This document shows positions 6,679 through 14,921 of a stretch of DNA of 64,000 nt, in pieces. The notes under the pieces were generated by a model. It worked only from the letters and a program-made list of their open reading frames with translations, ran no database searches and was not told the DNA's origin. The stretch is from Roseobacter sp. CCS2 (GTDB lineage: Bacteria; Pseudomonadota; Alphaproteobacteria; Rhodobacterales; Rhodobacteraceae), in assembly GCF_000169435.1 (NCBI RefSeq), contig NZ_AAYB01000001.1:1116001-1180000 (forward strand). Reading direction: 5' to 3'. How positions within the stretch are numbered: position 1 is the stretch's first letter; the number at the start of each line of letters is the position of its first letter. A program made the translations under genes and the position numbers.

Positions 6679-8598
6679 TCAGCTCGAACCGTCTGCAGCT
6701 GGAATTCCGAGATCAAGCGAGCGGTTTTCATGCGTGTATGCTGGACCCACGACGTAATCCTGGAGCTCTAGCGCAGGGTTCATCATCGACGTTGTGAAAA
6801 TGATCTGGAACGGTGCCTCGAACGCCGTTGCATATTCAACGATCAGCTTTTGAAAGAGATGGCTGCGTTCCTCTTGCATGCCCTTGTCCTCGATGTTGTC
6901 AAACAAGAGGAACCTTGGGTGATAGAACGTATCGTCCTTCATGGCGGCGAGAAACAAAGCAAAAATCGTTGCATTCTTGAGAAAGACATTGCTGCTTTCT
7001 GCGAAATTGTAAGTGCCATCGACGGAGTTCGCGTCATTCTTGAAGTTAACCGAAACGTCCTGTGCTGCAATAAACTCATCTTGTCTTGGAAGATCTGATC
7101 TCAAGATTGCAGCAGCGATCCGAGATACACTGGATAGCGCCACGGTCCGCCTCTTGCCGGCCGCAGTGCGCAACGCTGTCGCGCGCGCGTTCTTGATGTC
7201 TAATTCCTTCTGAACAGAAGCTTTCTCTGCACTCAGCGCTTCGATCTCTTCTGCAACTTGCAGGTTTGACAGCAGATAGGCCTTTTCCGCATCGATGTGA
7301 CCAATTCGATTGGTGCGTGCGGCTAAAAAGGCTTCCCGTGGCCCATTTGGTCCAGAATATTTGACTTGGTACTGCGTTAGGTCGCGCTTGTGCTCGCTGC
7401 GCTTCTTCCGAATTTCAGACAGTTTTTCGGTCAGGGATCCCTTTTTCTGGCTCAGCAACTGGTTGGTTTCACGAGATTGAATCTCAAGATCAAGTCTGAT
7501 CTGATTGTAGCGCGCCTTCTCAATGTCCGGATCTAAATCCTCCTTGCAGACGTGGCACTGACTTTCAGAATCTGGAGCGACAATTTCTTTCCCACAAGCT
7601 GGGCAATGGCTAAATTCGATGGCACCGACAACATCAAAAGACAGTTGTGCGGCTGCCAACTTTACCGTTTGCTCTTCAAGGAAGTTTTGGAACTGGGCGA
7701 TTTCCCTCAGTTCAAATTCTGCTTCGCTGATGTCACCCTCAACGGCAGTGATGGCATCTCGTTGTTTGGACAACTGTGCGCGGGCTGTCTTCCGTTCCGT
7801 CAAGAAATCCCCGACTTCTCCAGTATCGACATAGCGATCAACGTCCCCGATCTCAGCGTGTAGACGTGCTTTCTCAACCGTCAGTTCTTGAAGCTTGGAA
7901 TTGATAGAGGCAGGCGTTGCGAGGGCATTTTCGAGCTTGAGCGCACCCAAAAGGCTAGAGAGCTTGGCATCGATCTTTGAGAACGCTTTCTCTTTGTTGC
8001 GAATTTCCAATCCAAGTTCGTAGAGCTCATATCCACTGATACCGCAGATCAGATCGCCAACAGCCTCGCGAATGCTTTGTGTGTCGAATGACTCATACCT
8101 GAAAACCCGCATCGCCGGGGTACGTTGATCAGAGTAACAGAGCCTCAAGAGCTGGTGCATCGTGATGTTGGACGCTCCATCACTCTGAGCCTCCGGGATT
8201 CCAAGCGTTCGAAACATGACCTGGGAGAAGCTTTCCCTGCTTCCGGAGCGCCGGAGAGGGAAGACCTCCCACCTATCCAACGCACTTCTTGATGCGTCTT
8301 CGAAGCCACCAAAAAAGATAGCCACTGGCTGTTGGGCAGACGAGGTGGCCCGTTTCAGAACCAGTTTGCCCTTTGACGTCTCAATCTCTGCTTGAACCTC
8401 GTCACATCGACTGGCCACGTCCTTCCAATCATCAAACTCTCCGCCCAGAACGAAGAAGATGAAGTCTGAGATCGTGGATTTACCGGAACCGTTTTCACCG
8501 CGGATAATATTGACGCCGGGATGGAAGTTCTGGTCATAGGCAGCGTGGCCCCGCCGCATGATGCGTAGTCGATTGATTTGGAGATAGCGGCTGGCCAT
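6679..8598 (-). CDS. ABC-3C system SMC/Rad50-like ATPase with zinc-ribbon coiled coil
   Basis: A 639-residue P-loop ATPase. The Walker A motif GENGSGKST is at 34-42. Long heptad-like helices at about 190-310 and 365-480 flank a four-cysteine zinc-binding knuckle (C332-P-A-C335 ... C348-H-V-C351) at the turn of the coiled coil. A C-terminal head carries FLLFDNIEDKGM (D567), the Walker B/D-loop form typical of ABC-3C ATPases. In this conflict-system class an SMC-like ATPase is thought to sense invading nucleic acid and license an effector. It is the last gene of the tight operon hydrolase-middle component-ATPase, starting 1 nt after the middle-component stop. Unlike Rad50 it has four hook cysteines instead of one CxxC. 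Confidence 0.82.
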   Translation of the reverse strand: MASRYLQINRLRIMRRGHAAYDQNFHPGVNIIRGENGSGKSTISDFIFFVLGGEFDDWKDVASRCDEVQAEIETSKGKLVLKRATSSAQQPVAIFFGGFEDASRSALDRWEVFPLRRSGSRESFSQVMFRTLGIPEAQSDGASNITMHQLLRLCYSDQRTPAMRVFRYESFDTQSIREAVGDLICGISGYELYELGLEIRNKEKAFSKIDAKLSSLLGALKLENALATPASINSKLQELTVEKARLHAEIGDVDRYVDTGEVGDFLTERKTARAQLSKQRDAITAVEGDISEAEFELREIAQFQNFLEEQTVKLAAAQLSFDVVGAIEFSHCPACGKEIVAPDSESQCHVCKEDLDPDIEKARYNQIRLDLEIQSRETNQLLSQKKGSLTEKLSEIRKKRSEHKRDLTQYQVKYSGPNGPREAFLAARTNRIGHIDAEKAYLLSNLQVAEEIEALSAEKASVQKELDIKNARATALRTAAGKRRTVALSSVSRIAAAILRSDLPRQDEFIAAQDVSVNFKNDANSVDGTYNFAESSNVFLKNATIFALFLAAMKDDTFYHPRFLLFDNIEDKGMQEERSHLFQKLIVEYATAFEAPFQIIFTTSMMNPALELQDYVVGPAYTHENRSLDLGIPAADGSS

Positions 8599-8599
8599 A

Positions 8600-9103
8600 T
8601 CAGACGCTCCTGCGCAATCCGCAGCTTGAGCGCAGGGTGCTCATACCGTTGTCATGGCTAGCTGAATATTGGTTGACGAGAAAACGCGCCAAACCGATCT
8701 CTTGCGGACTATCAGTGCGGTTTTTGATGTCCACAAACAAAGACGATCCGAGCGTATTTAACTCGGCGGATTTGCTTGCAAAGCTCTCATTATTTAGAAG
8801 GCCTTTACCCGCGAGGGCCCGCAGAGCTGATGTTTGAGCGCTCTCCATTTGGTGAAAAAGAAGAGGAGAGGCAGGATAGGACAAAAAGACCTTATCTGGT
8901 TTTGGAATTGCCAAATCGCGGAACGCACTTCTAACACCAGCCGTCATGGTGACACGGTGGAGCAGGGGCGCGTTGGCAAAAAAGAAGTCCAGAATATAGA
9001 GCCGCTCAAGATGAACTGGTTGCCGCCATTCGAGCAGCAATCCACCCAAACGGCGGACACAATCATAGACGTCAAACTGGGAGTACCAAAGCCGCGCACT
9101 CAT
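8600..9103 (-). CDS. ABC-3C system middle component
   Basis: A 167-residue protein between the effector and ATPase genes. It starts at the ATG that overlaps the effector stop (ATGA at 9100-9103); nine more in-frame codons exist upstream but would run into the effector gene. The sequence DCVRRLGGLLLEW then PVHLERLYILDFFFANAPLL fits the wHTH-like middle-component proteins (MC) of ABC-three-component systems, which start with a short helical region followed by a LDFFLAN-type motif. MCs are thought to couple the ATPase to the effector. Which MC subfamily it belongs to cannot be decided by eye. Confidence 0.72.
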   Translation of the reverse strand: MSARLWYSQFDVYDCVRRLGGLLLEWRQPVHLERLYILDFFFANAPLLHRVTMTAGVRSAFRDLAIPKPDKVFLSYPASPLLFHQMESAQTSALRALAGKGLLNNESFASKSAELNTLGSSLFVDIKNRTDSPQEIGLARFLVNQYSASHDNGMSTLRSSCGLRRSV

Positions 9104-10290
9104 GAGGGTTTGTCCCATCGAATATGGCATTGTTCGGTCAAAAAATACAAACCGGACAGAACCGCTGAGGCTGGAAACTTCGTCTCACCGAAGCCCTTTG
9201 CCGTTAGAGGGTCAAGAACGTTGTCCTGAAGGGCTGTTCGCACAGCCTCTTCAGGTGCGTCTTTGCAGATATGGGGATGGAACACGTGGGTCACAAACCG
9301 CGTCTCTATCTCAGCAAGGAGCGCATCGTGGTCTTCTTTCGCCGCAGTAAATAACCCCGTCTTAGCGTAGCCACGCGCGAACTTGTTCTGGGCATCGTTG
9401 GCGTAATCGTATTCGGCCTCTCGGTCGGCATCAATCAGCTTTTGGAGGAGATCGCGCCGGTCCCGCTCGGATTTTTCACTATAAACGGAGAAAGGCATCA
9501 TACCGTTTGAGGCCGTCGCGGTGTTCTGTGCCTTTTCGATATGCCGCTTGATGCCACGATACACGACATCGTCGCGATCCTTGGGTTTGCAAATCGAAAT
9601 ATGATCTCGATCGACCGCCACAGGGTTTGCACCTGGGATCCCTGGATCGGCAGATTCTCTTGAAACGACGAGGACAGCTTTGTAGGTGGTGTGTTTCTCG
9701 TAGTAGACCTTCGTCACATGATCGTCGTTCGCGGCGCAGAACTTGCGGTAAGCTTTGTTGAGATCTTCCAACATACCGGTTTCATTGCCCAATAGTTTGA
9801 TGTGCTTTGAAGCGCCTGGTACAGCGTCCACGATATTGGCAATGGACGCACCAATGTGTGGTGTTGATAGGAAAATCACGAGCTTGGTTGCGGTTGATAC
9901 GGCCGCCCAGTCCTCGTCGTCAGCGTCCTTGGATGCGCGCAAGATCATCTTTGCAAGGATGCCGCCAAGACTGTGAGTGATGAACACTAGAGGGCGTTTG
10001 CCGAGCCCTTCACCGGAAAATTGTTCAAGAACGTTGTCGGCGCGCTCGAACATATCCATCTCTTTCTTTGCCCACTTTTCGAACACAGCCGCACCGTAGC
10101 CTAAGCAATAGGCGTTGCACGGACCGATGTCTTTGGTGAGCCAATGTGGCCAAAAGCCGTCGTCCCCACCGCAGTCCCAAGTTGAATGGGCATCTCCGGA
10201 AAGCCCATGGACAAACACAATGTCGATAAGTGCGTCAGTAGCACTATGGATTTTTTTGAATACCGTTTCGCCCACGTACTGCTCACTCAA
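9100..10290 (-). CDS. ABC-3C effector: alpha/beta-hydrolase (SERAC1/lipase-like) with ABC-3C C-terminal domain
   Basis: A 396-residue two-domain protein. Residues about 20-255 are an alpha/beta-hydrolase: IVFVHGLSG oxyanion strand (H28-G29), nucleophile elbow THSLGG with S107, LSTPHIG typical of SERAC1/PGAP1-like lipases, and RDHISICKP with the likely catalytic H230. Residues about 270-396 (ERDRRDLLQKLIDADRE, AKTGLFTAAKEDHDALLAEI, LYFLTEQCHIRWD) match the C-terminal domain that links effectors to ABC-3C systems. The predicted action is lipid or ester hydrolysis upon activation, for example membrane damage causing abortive infection (inference). It is the first gene of the minus-strand operon. 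Confidence 0.8.
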   Translation of the reverse strand: MSEQYVGETVFKKIHSATDALIDIVFVHGLSGDAHSTWDCGGDDGFWPHWLTKDIGPCNAYCLGYGAAVFEKWAKKEMDMFERADNVLEQFSGEGLGKRPLVFITHSLGGILAKMILRASKDADDEDWAAVSTATKLVIFLSTPHIGASIANIVDAVPGASKHIKLLGNETGMLEDLNKAYRKFCAANDDHVTKVYYEKHTTYKAVLVVSRESADPGIPGANPVAVDRDHISICKPKDRDDVVYRGIKRHIEKAQNTATASNGMMPFSVYSEKSERDRRDLLQKLIDADREAEYDYANDAQNKFARGYAKTGLFTAAKEDHDALLAEIETRFVTHVFHPHICKDAPEEAVRTALQDNVLDPLTAKGFGETKFPASAVLSGLYFLTEQCHIRWDKPS

Positions 10291-11438
10291 AAATTGTTTT
10301 GTGGGGCAGGTCCTGCCCTTATTATCTCGGTTGAAATATGCCGTATCGTGGCCTTGTCGTCCACACCTTTAAGGTGATTGGTTTCCTCTTGACCACTGAT
10401 TGCAAACGGTTCTGAAAGACTGCTTTGACAAGACGTGATGAATGTCTCGCATCTGCAGCGAACGACCGCTTCCCGCCCATTGTGTTAAAAACTCCAATTT
10501 CGCGGAAAACTTCTGAAGAAGTGGCCCATAAAAAACGTGTCGGAATATTTGACGAGCCGGGTCGACCAAAACACTGACTTGGCAACGTGAGTAGACCTCA
10601 TGGCTTGCACTGACCGAGCTGAACCGACTTGGCTGATGTATTGAATTTTGGCACAAAAATGCGGAGATTAGATTTTCGAGTTTTTCAACACAGTTCGCAC
10701 TCTTTGCGAAAGATTTACCGCCTCACCAACGTCCCAAGCTCAAACAATCGAGCGGGCCGCGACTGCATACTACCTGCCCCCGGTGCCAAGTCGAGCCCCA
10801 TGTACCAAGCCCAAACTGACGACCCTTGTTCGTATATGGCCGGAAATAAGCGTCCTGCTGTCCTTATTTTACCCCTTACTTGATTCAGTTTTTTCACTTG
10901 GTCTGGTCCAAACAAGTAGAGAACACGTACAACCGTATGTTTTGCATTGGATAATTTTAGAACTGATCGGACCAAGAGGTCTTGCATTTTGGTCCAAGTG
11001 TGAGGAAAACATGGACCATGTCGATTCCCAACTGGTCCAGTCGGTCAGATCGCTTCACCTGCTCTTCCCAGCACGATTTCTCCGTATCTTATCTTTGACC
11101 TTACTCACACTGGGACCTTTTCGGAAAAGCGCGATCACATTGCAATCACTGGCTGGCATCGCCTGTTCGTCAGTTTCCGGATTTAGCCGCACATATCCAT
11201 GCCGCTTCGTTCCGTCATGTAGTGTCTTCCTCATCTTCGAAGACACCTGGCCTCCAGAAACCATTTCATCCAACTTGCCCTGACAGTACGCAGTGGTTGC
11301 GCAGGCCGAGTAGTGTATGCATGGATATTTCCTCCAAATTTGCATGTGAACGTCCAAGATGTTCAGGACGACCGCTTCATTGCGATGTGGGGAGGAATAG
11401 CGGTTTCGATTCGTATGCGATAAAGGGAGGATAGTGGG
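10291..11438. other. Long region without a confident gene
   Basis: About 1.15 kb between the ABC-3C operon and the 337-aa gene. It must contain the ABC-3C promoter. Several ORFs of 60-166 codons are open on both strands but none shows a recognisable domain or good start. A minus-strand ORF at 10715-10987 and the one at 11055-11357 are the best of them. Five GGWCC-centred motifs cluster at 10897-11040. Confidence 0.4.
11055..11357 (-). CDS. Small hypothetical protein, doubtful, 100 aa
   Basis: A 100-codon minus-strand frame whose second half has a protein-like composition (KMRKTLHDGTKRHGYVRLN, FRKGPSVSKVKDKIRR). The basic C-terminus could bind nucleic acid. The first 30 residues look less natural, and a longer plus-strand frame overlaps. 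No family is recognised; kept only because the surrounding kilobase is otherwise empty. Confidence 0.2.
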   Translation of the reverse strand: MDVHMQIWRKYPCIHYSACATTAYCQGKLDEMVSGGQVSSKMRKTLHDGTKRHGYVRLNPETDEQAMPASDCNVIALFRKGPSVSKVKDKIRRNRAGKSR

Positions 11439-12452
11439 TCAGAACTTTAGTTGATCAAAAATTTCAAATAATTCAAAAGCTTCCGCCCCGCTGAGTGAGG
11501 ATTTTAAGTACTTCGAGATGTGCGGTATTTGTTTCTTAACCCGCAAACGCAGTATGGTTCTATAGTGATCCAGAGAGTTATCCGACTTATTTGGCACCGG
11601 TAAGAATTGGGTTATCTGAACAAACTCAATCAACAGATTCGCGAATGCCGAGTCGTATTCAGATACTCGGTTCTCGATAGTTCTGCCGTTTAGATCGGTA
11701 TCAGCGCTCTTAGATTTGTCGTGGATTTGTGACGCCCTCTTTTTCCGATCAAATTCTTCGAAAAACTCAGCCAGCAACACGGTCATCGCTGTTCGCAAGT
11801 AAACGCGTGGGCTCCCAGTGCCCTTTTGAGACTGGTACTGGGAAAGGTAGTTGTAGAAGGCCGAATGGACTCGTCCATGCTCTCGGTGCAATTGATCTGC
11901 ATCTAAGATTACAGTCCAAATATTCACGTCCCACAACGCATCGCCATCGTCATCGCCTTCATCATTGCTCTCGACATGAAACTCATTGATCACCCACATT
12001 ACCTCACGGCAGTGCTTGACCAAATCTTCGCTTATTAGTCTCTCGGTCTTGTATGGGAGTGTCAGTGCAGAGGGGTTTTGAGCAAACTTTCGCTTCAAAC
12101 GTTTTCTCAATTCTGACAATTGTAGCGAGAAATCCACGGTGAGTTTTATGGCTCCAAGAAACCCTTCAACCTTTTCAAGACGCTCGATTTCGTCCAGATA
12201 TCGTAGGAGTGGGTTGCTGACAACTTCCTCTACCCCGAGAAGTTCGAGCAAAGGTACAAACCTCTGCATGTGCGCTTCAGCTAAAGGTGTATGATCATCC
12301 AAACGCCTGTGGTGAAAAGCCAGTTTAACCAACCGCTGTTCGTCTAAGTAGCGTTCGAATTCAGCCTTGATTAGGAGCAAACCGAAATGATGCACTATTC
12401 GCGATATGGCAGATCGGTCAGTACGTGAGCTAGATGATCTCTTGTCTGGCAT
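11439..12452 (-). CDS. Uncharacterised 337-aa protein
   Basis: A 337-residue, largely helical, charged protein with no recognised domain. Visible features are a basic Ser/Arg-rich start (RSSSSRTDRSAIS), an Asp-rich segment near the middle (ESNDEGDDDGD), a region reading VYLRTAMTVLLAEFFEEFDR, and a basic stretch near the C-terminus (RLRVKKQIPHISKYLKS). It has no signal peptide or membrane segment, so it is probably cytoplasmic. It lies between the ABC-3C operon and the HNH nuclease gene on the same strand, with about 190 bp to the nuclease gene upstream. A role in defence or island maintenance is only inferred from position. Confidence 0.6.
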   Translation of the reverse strand: MPDKRSSSSRTDRSAISRIVHHFGLLLIKAEFERYLDEQRLVKLAFHHRRLDDHTPLAEAHMQRFVPLLELLGVEEVVSNPLLRYLDEIERLEKVEGFLGAIKLTVDFSLQLSELRKRLKRKFAQNPSALTLPYKTERLISEDLVKHCREVMWVINEFHVESNDEGDDDGDALWDVNIWTVILDADQLHREHGRVHSAFYNYLSQYQSQKGTGSPRVYLRTAMTVLLAEFFEEFDRKKRASQIHDKSKSADTDLNGRTIENRVSEYDSAFANLLIEFVQITQFLPVPNKSDNSLDHYRTILRLRVKKQIPHISKYLKSSLSGAEAFELFEIFDQLKF

Positions 12453-12639
12453 GCGACGCTTTTCTTAGGGCTATTCTAGATGTTTATGACAGAAAGCATA
12501 TACCTCAGTTGACTGGCAATACTTGCTGCACATGCTGTCCGCTAGGGTTCATGGCACCCTGCGGACGCTATTCATACCGACATGAGCCATACGGACAGAC
12601 GCTTACTGCCTTCGCTCACTGCCTTCAAGGATCAGATGA

Positions 12640-13539
12640 TCAGTGCTTGAAGCAGTGGTCTCTGTGCCATGAGACAAATTCGTCCCTTGGCCGCTCTGCC
12701 AACCGTTTAGGGACCAACAGGTGACCAGATGGGTTTATCATCGAACGGACAGCATCAGCGTCGTTCGCTTGTCTGGACACCATGATTTCTAGATCGTCGG
12801 ACAATCCAACCAATCCACGGTCAAACATCCAATGCGCGGTGCCGGACAATGCAATGCCGTTGCTGATGATGTCTGGGCCGTCGTGCTCAACGGGGCGGAT
12901 GTGAGCGGCTTCCACCTCGGCACGACCTCCCCCATTGATCAGGCGTAGCCCGGTGATCGCACAGCGTTCGCCATAAGCCTTTAATACCGTGCGACGGAAG
13001 TTCCGATCCCTGACCACTCGAGTGGTGAGTTGATTAACACGTTCACGGACCGGCGTATGATCAAAGCCAGCCTGCACTTCTTCGAATCCACCTTTATCAA
13101 TGTGATCTCCCACTCGCGGCAGGGTGTCTGGGTCACGACCAAGGCCCATTTCAATGATCCGACTGAAGTCCTCTGATGACAGTGGCCTGACCGCTGCCTG
13201 CGCACGACCAGAAATCTTACCTTCATCGTTCAGCAGGCCCGTCTCGATGATCGACGTCTGATCCCTGAAAGGGACCGGATCACCGAAGTCCAGATAGGTG
13301 TTCGGCTCGATGACAGCCAGATACATGTCTGCGTGTCGTTGGTCAGGAATGATCTCTTGGACCTTGGCCACCGCAAAGTAGCCCTTCGTATTGGCGACCT
13401 TGCGAGGTTCTAAATAAACGATCCAATCACCTTCACACTCTTGCGCACGGCTCAGATACTGCTTTGGGAACTGGTACCGTTCCGATGGGACATCGTCGTA
13501 GATCGAGTCAGTTCGGTGAATGAAGATGCCAAAGCCCAT
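12640..13539 (-). CDS. HNH endonuclease with an N-terminal reader-like domain
   Basis: A 299-residue protein. The C-terminal part (about 185-260) has a clear HNH core: YGERCAITGL, then EAAHIRPVEHDGP, and ISNGIALSGTAHWMFDRG (HNH_2 type, as in McrA-like and restriction HNH enzymes). The N-terminal 120 residues (YQFPKQYLSRAQECEGDWIV, YLEPRK, YFAVAKVQEI) resemble a PUA/EVE-like beta-barrel found in front of nucleases that read modified bases. Its likely role is a DNA endonuclease acting on foreign or modified DNA (inference). It ends about 190 bp upstream of the 337-aa gene and follows the recombinase gene by 60 bp, all on the minus strand. Confidence 0.78.
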   Translation of the reverse strand: MGFGIFIHRTDSIYDDVPSERYQFPKQYLSRAQECEGDWIVYLEPRKVANTKGYFAVAKVQEIIPDQRHADMYLAVIEPNTYLDFGDPVPFRDQTSIIETGLLNDEGKISGRAQAAVRPLSSEDFSRIIEMGLGRDPDTLPRVGDHIDKGGFEEVQAGFDHTPVRERVNQLTTRVVRDRNFRRTVLKAYGERCAITGLRLINGGGRAEVEAAHIRPVEHDGPDIISNGIALSGTAHWMFDRGLVGLSDDLEIMVSRQANDADAVRSMINPSGHLLVPKRLAERPRDEFVSWHRDHCFKH

Positions 13540-13599
13540 GTGGCGATCATGTCGAAAGCCCGCTGGGTTGCCAATCGGTTTTCACCACGATCTGTTCCG

Positions 13600-14160
13600 T
13601 CAGCGTGACGATCCAGGGAGCCACCGATACAGGGTCGGTACGGATACGCCCACAGCGGCTGCGGCGTCCTTCACTGCTGTCCCAGATGCCAGAAGCTCAC
13701 GCACGGCAGCTATCTTCTCCTGTGTCATTCTACGGGGCCGACCACCGATACGCCCCTTGGCTCTCGCTGCATTTAGGCCAGCCTGAGTGCGCTCACGAAT
13801 GAGATCACGTTCAAACTCAGCTATTGCTGCGACGACGTGGAACATCAATCGCCCGGAAGAAGTGTTGGTATCGATAGCCTCGGTCACGGATTGGAATTCG
13901 ATGCCGCGTTCTTTGAGGTTATCCATGATTTCGATCAGATGGGGCAAGCTCCGTGCGACGCGATCCAGTTTATACACCACCAACGTGTCACCTGCATCGG
14001 TACGGAGGTAGTCCATAGCCTCTGCCAATACCGGACGATCTCGCCTCGCACCCGATGCAGTCTCAGTGAAAATCTTGCTGCAACCAGCGGCCTTCAGTGC
14101 CACGATCTGGGCATCGTGTGTTTGGGTATCCGTACTGATACGTGCGTATCCTACTTTCAT
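13600..14160 (-). CDS. Serine recombinase, resolvase/invertase family
   Basis: A 186-residue Pin/Hin/TnpR-type small serine recombinase. The N-terminal catalytic domain has YARISTDTQ with nucleophile S9, ASGARRDRPVL, and the conserved VYKLDRVARSLPHLI and FERDLIRERTQAGL segments. The C-terminal Hin-like helix-turn-helix is at about 145-182 (MTQEKIAAVRELLASG, then AAAAVGVSVPTLYRWLP). Length is normal and no motif is missing. It may resolve or invert a local segment or be a remnant of a Tn3-type element, but no transposase is nearby. Two inverted repeats upstream are candidate crossover or operator sites. Confidence 0.93.
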   Translation of the reverse strand: MKVGYARISTDTQTHDAQIVALKAAGCSKIFTETASGARRDRPVLAEAMDYLRTDAGDTLVVYKLDRVARSLPHLIEIMDNLKERGIEFQSVTEAIDTNTSSGRLMFHVVAAIAEFERDLIRERTQAGLNAARAKGRIGGRPRRMTQEKIAAVRELLASGTAVKDAAAAVGVSVPTLYRWLPGSSR

Positions 14161-14187
14161 TAGGCCTCCTTCTCAAAACTCATCCTC

Positions 14188-14265
14188 AACCTAACAATCG
14201 GCTGGTTAGGTTACGACATAGGGTTGTGAGAATTCCTGGCCCTGTGTTTTCCAGGCCAGGGCCAG
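14188..14265. repeat. Two inverted repeats upstream of the serine recombinase gene
   Basis: AACCTAAC-N9-GTTAGGTT at 14188-14212 and CTGGCCCTG-N12-CAGGGCCAG at 14236-14265, both perfect. They lie 28-105 bp upstream of the recombinase start. Resolvases commonly bind their own promoter region at res-type sites, so these are candidates for such sites; the second could also be a terminator-like hairpin. Confidence 0.45.
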
Positions 14266-14426
14266 TCCACAGCCATGATCGTTGCGAGAACTCCGATAAC
14301 GACCGTTTTTGAGAACGCACAACAATTTCGGGTCGATTTGTCCTACATCGACAAGTCCACTGTCAAACCTCGGATGTTCCAAAAGTTAGATCGATAAATA
14401 CTGGTGAACACAACAATGAGGCTGCC

Positions 14427-14822
14427 ATGCAAAGCTATATCGAGTCCTTCGCCCAACCCACTATCGGACAGGAGCATGAACTGGGGAATGGTCACAAAAT
14501 CCTAGTCTCGGCCCGTCTGCTCCAAAAGGGCGACCCGTACGACATCGTCAGACACATCGATCCATGGGAAGAGGAAAGGTCAATCCTCCAGCCTGACGCC
14601 GGGATGCTACTCATTGAGGCACGTGATCCGACCGACCTAGACGAAGGTACCATTGCACATTGCGTCCTTTGTCTCGACCAAAGGAGTATCGATCTTCTGG
14701 AAATGGAGGTAGCGTACCCTTACCGGGGCAATAATATCATGGAAGCCCTAATTGCTCTGTCCTGCAAGCTGACCGACCTACCCTTTACGGACTTATCCGA
14801 GGATGCATTCAGATACCTTTGA
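14427..14822 (+). CDS. Hypothetical protein, 131 aa
   Basis: A 131-residue acidic protein without a recognised domain. It has a beta-rich first half (HELGNGHKILVSARLLQKG, EARDPTDLDEG) and a helical end (YRGNNIMEALIALSCKLTD). The phrase YPYRGNNIMEALI could suggest an acyl-CoA-binding-like N-acetyltransferase core, but the protein is short and the match is weak. There is no signal peptide. It stands alone on the plus strand between the recombinase and the efflux pump genes, with about 265 bp of upstream space. Confidence 0.55.
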   Translation: MQSYIESFAQPTIGQEHELGNGHKILVSARLLQKGDPYDIVRHIDPWEEERSILQPDAGMLLIEARDPTDLDEGTIAHCVLCLDQRSIDLLEMEVAYPYRGNNIMEALIALSCKLTDLPFTDLSEDAFRYL

Positions 14823-14921
14823 TCAATAAGCCGCCGTTTAATGTGTCATTCTTCAATGACCGCAGTGCGGACGAAGTGTGAATTCGCTGCGACCGCGCGA
14901 ACGACTGCTTTACTCAGTCGA

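Noticed and set aside
6504-6771. Small frames on both strands between the ABC-3C ATPase and the DUF3800-like gene
   Set aside because: They overlap the ATPase 3' end and lack any domain or start signal.
10783-11283. Plus-strand open frame of 166 codons in the empty kilobase
   Set aside because: No ribosome-binding site, no domain and a hydrophobic Ser/Leu-rich composition typical of an antisense frame; better left as uncalled.
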